Virus record (IMG/VR): IMGVR_UViG_3300035180_000739
Span: 1-42,323 of that record
Length of the DNA stretch: 42,323 nucleotides
Direction: 5' to 3' (one strand)
DNA from: a virus
The position numbers were made by a program, and so were the translations under genes. Numbering within the stretch: position 1 is the stretch's first letter; every line of letters begins with the position of its first letter. The notes beneath the pieces are model-generated. The model was not told where the DNA came from, did no database searches, and saw only the letters and a list, made by a program, of their open reading frames with translations. Below, piece after piece: positions 40,878-42,323 of this stretch.

Positions 40878-41948
40878 ATGCTTTGCATGCGCCCGAAATC
40901 AAACCACCGCGACTTGCCGCCCAGGATGCTGCGCCGCGTGCGCACCCTGAAAAGCGGCAAGGTTTGGGAATCCTTCTACTATAATGGTCGCGACGCCGAA
41001 GGGCGCCGGGTCGAGATTCCGCTCGGGCACGATCTGAACGAGGCCAAGCGCAAGTGGGCCGAGTTGGAGTGCCGCGCGGCGCCGGCGGAAACCGGCTTGA
41101 TGCGGTTCGTGTTCGACCGCTACGAGCGCGACGTGATACCGACCAAGGCGCCCAGGACGCAGAAGGACAACCTCGGGTGCCTCGTCATGCTGCGCAAGGT
41201 ATTCGACGCGGTGGGCATCGACACCATCACCCCGCAACACGTGGCGCAGTATCGGGACCGGCGCGGCCTCAAGGCCCCGGTGCGGGCAAATCGTGAAATC
41301 GCGCTGCTCTCCCACGTGTGGAACATGGCCCGCGAGTGGGGCTATACCGCCAAGGAAAACCCGGTCAAGGGCGTGCGCAAGAACAAGGAAAAGCCCCGCG
41401 ACTTCTACGCCGACGACGCCGTGTGGTCCGCCGTGTTTTCCGCAGCGTGCGTCGAGTTGCAGGACGCCATGGACCTGAACTATCTCACCGGCCAGCGGCC
41501 GGCCGACGTGCTCAAGATGCGCTTCGCCGACATCAAGGACGGCGCCATCGAGGTGCAGCAAAACAAGACCAAGAAGCGCCTGCGCATTCTGCTGGACGAC
41601 GAAGGCACGCGCACCGAACTGGGCAAGGTCATCGACCGCATCAAGGGCCGCGAACGCAAAGTGGCTAGCCTGTTCCTCATCTCCACGCCGGCCGGCAAGG
41701 CGCTGAACAAATGGACGCTGCGCACCCGGTTTGACGACGCGCGCAACGACGCCATCAAGAAGGCCACCGAAGCCGGCGACGACGCCCTCGCCGCAAGAAT
41801 CCGCGCCTTTCAGTTCCGCGACATCCGGCCCAAGGCCGCCAGCGAACTGCCGCTCGAACATGCCAGCAAGCTGCTGGGTCACACCGAGCACGCGATAACC
41901 GAGAGGGTGTACCGTCGCGTGGGCGAGATCGTGAAGCCGACCAAGTGA
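40878..41948 (+). CDS. int: tyrosine integrase, 356 aa
   Basis: Site-specific recombinase for att recombination. Catalytic residues: Arg207 (TGQRPAD), Lys near 230-233, the RDIR box (314-317; Arg in place of the first His, normal in this subfamily), His335 (LLGHTEH) and Tyr345 (ERVYRRVGE). N-terminal region has an arm-binding domain. It ends about 50 bp from the phage tRNA and about 250 bp from attR. A start at ATG 40887 is possible. Confidence 0.93.
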   Translation: MLCMRPKSNHRDLPPRMLRRVRTLKSGKVWESFYYNGRDAEGRRVEIPLGHDLNEAKRKWAELECRAAPAETGLMRFVFDRYERDVIPTKAPRTQKDNLGCLVMLRKVFDAVGIDTITPQHVAQYRDRRGLKAPVRANREIALLSHVWNMAREWGYTAKENPVKGVRKNKEKPRDFYADDAVWSAVFSAACVELQDAMDLNYLTGQRPADVLKMRFADIKDGAIEVQQNKTKKRLRILLDDEGTRTELGKVIDRIKGRERKVASLFLISTPAGKALNKWTLRTRFDDARNDAIKKATEAGDDALAARIRAFQFRDIRPKAASELPLEHASKLLGHTEHAITERVYRRVGEIVKPTK

Positions 41949-41971
41949 ACACCAGGCACACCAATTAAAAT

Positions 41972-41994
41972 GGCCCCGATTGAGGGGCCGTTTT
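41972..41994 (+). terminator. terminator between integrase and tRNA, perhaps bidirectional
   Basis: GGCCCC-GATTGA-GGGGCC followed by GTTTT on the plus strand. The minus strand gives the same stem followed by ATTTT. It can end the integrase transcript and the convergent tRNA transcript. Confidence 0.85.
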
Positions 41995-41999
41995 GCTTC

Positions 42000-42089
42000 T
42001 GGCGGAAGCGGTGAGATTCGAACTCACGGAGGGTTTCACCCCTCGGTGCTTTTCAAGAGCACTGCCTTAAACCACTCGGCCACGCTTCC
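42000..42089 (-). tRNA. complete tRNA-Ser(UGA), carried by the prophage
   Basis: 90 nt with encoded CCA. Acceptor GGAAGCG pairs with CGCTTCC, anticodon stem GTGCT/AGCAC, loop CTTGAAA (42051-42057) with anticodon TGA (42053-42055), a long class II variable arm and a T arm identical to that of the split host gene. Since the att core repeats lie outside it (121-127 and 42197-42203), it belongs to the phage. It differs from the split host tRNA in acceptor, anticodon stem and variable arm, so it is not a recent copy. Confidence 0.93.
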
Positions 42090-42116
42090 AGTAATCCGCC
42101 GCACCCCTTGGGGGTT

Positions 42117-42149
42117 GCGGAAATGATTTCCGCAAGATGCGGAAATGAT
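42117..42149. promoter_or_regulatory. integrase arm-type sites, right arm
   Basis: GCGGAAATGAT at 42117-42127 and 42139-42149. The first copy is part of a perfect 17-bp palindrome GCGGAAATGATTTCCGC (42117-42133). It mirrors the left-arm copies at 168-178 and 238-248. Confidence 0.7.
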
Positions 42150-42196
42150 AAATAAAAACCCTTATAAATCAACGCTCTCGGAAGCGATGCAACTGC

Positions 42197-42203
42197 TTTC
42201 AAG
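42197..42203. other. attR: attR core (7 bp)
   Basis: TTTCAAG, identical to attL core at 121-127. Left of it is phage DNA, right of it is the 5' part of the host tRNA-Ser. Confidence 0.85.
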
Positions 42204-42235
42204 ACTGGTGCAATCGACCACTCTGCCACACCTCC
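42197..42235 (-). pseudogene. 5' part of host tRNA-Ser(UGA)
   Basis: Minus strand: 5' acceptor GGAGGTG (42235-42229), D arm, 5' anticodon stem CCAGT and loop CTTGAAA. After the loop the phage sequence GCAGT replaces the needed ACTGG. It completes the 3' part at 72-127. Confidence 0.9.
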
Positions 42236-42245
42236 AAGGGGCGGC

Positions 42246-42274
42246 ATTCTAGCTTGGCTTGGCGCGAGTTCGAA
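42246..42274 (-). promoter_or_regulatory. host tRNA-Ser promoter
   Basis: Minus strand TTCGAA (42274-42269), 17 bp, TAGAAT (42251-42246), 10 bp before the tRNA 5' end. After integration it reads through the 5' tRNA fragment towards the phage tRNA-Ser. Confidence 0.6.
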
Positions 42275-42323
42275 ACCGTGATTTCTGAACCGCGCTCGGG
42301 TGGTCAGGCTAACGGTCATGACC

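Noticed and set aside
42000-42089. The complete tRNA-Ser as a neighbouring host gene
   Set aside because: It lies between the two copies of the att core, and the 5' half of the host tRNA lies beyond it, so it must be within the integrated element.

Overview
The window is one complete integrated prophage of about 42.1 kb with a few dozen bases of host DNA on each side. The virion genes are those of a podovirus: a T7-type head-tail connector/portal, a gp11-like adaptor, a gp12-like nozzle, internal ejection proteins including a lytic transglycosylase, and a tail fibre. The order resembles Bordetella BPP-1 / Burkholderia BcepC6B-type phages. High GC and these affinities suggest a betaproteobacterial (Burkholderiales) host. 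That is an inference, because too little host sequence is present to name it.

Layout. Bases 1-127 hold host DNA and the 3' part of a split host tRNA-Ser(UGA), followed by a phage attachment arm with repeated integrase arm-type sites. From 264 to 25,337 almost everything is on the minus strand. Read in the direction of transcription (right to left) it runs: small HTH protein, terminase small and large subunits, GNAT-like and cupin-like accessory proteins, portal, small virion proteins, capsid staple-like protein, scaffold, major capsid protein, cement protein, adaptor, nozzle, internal virion proteins (178 aa, 723 aa transglycosylase, 2210 aa polyvalent protein), tail fibre and lysis genes (XhlA-like, holin, GH108 endolysin, nested Rz/Rz1). 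A dead GH24 lysozyme fragment lies at the end. From 25,451 to 29,677 is a leftward early block: GIY-YIG nuclease, primase-helicase, DNA methyltransferase and Cro-like regulator, interrupted by one oppositely oriented secreted-protein gene. A short CI-like repressor (29,792-30,160) sits between two operator clusters. From 30,308 to 41,948 a rightward operon carries replication and recombination genes: DUF2800 nuclease, DUF2815 SSB-like protein, family A DNA polymerase, VRR-NUC, a two-domain sliding clamp, a PAPS-reductase-like protein, an SNF2 helicase, a DUF3310/alpha-CTD protein, a DUF4224 protein and the integrase. Two HNH nucleases are inserted in it. A complete tRNA-Ser(UGA), attR and the 5' part of the split host tRNA close the window.

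How it works together. Integration took place in the anticodon loop (CTTGAAA) of a host tRNA-Ser(UGA) gene and split it. The prophage carries its own full-length tRNA-Ser(UGA), downstream of the displaced host tRNA promoter, so it appears to replace the gene it breaks. The repressor probably silences the leftward and rightward early promoters through a family of 15-bp operators (half-sites TTnGCG/CGCnAA). The late genes are punctuated by five copies of a shared element, GTGCAC followed after exactly 20 bp by a weak TAnnnT hexamer, which look like phage-specific late promoters.

Most unusual points: the tRNA-replacement arrangement; the late-promoter family; a methyltransferase put out of frame by a G9 tract next to its AdoMet motif; a 279-bp in-frame cassette with a 48-bp duplication in the DNA polymerase; an RNA polymerase alpha-CTD-like domain fused to DUF3310; a two-domain beta-clamp homologue; and a C-terminal LYPNS-type tag shared by otherwise different virion proteins.
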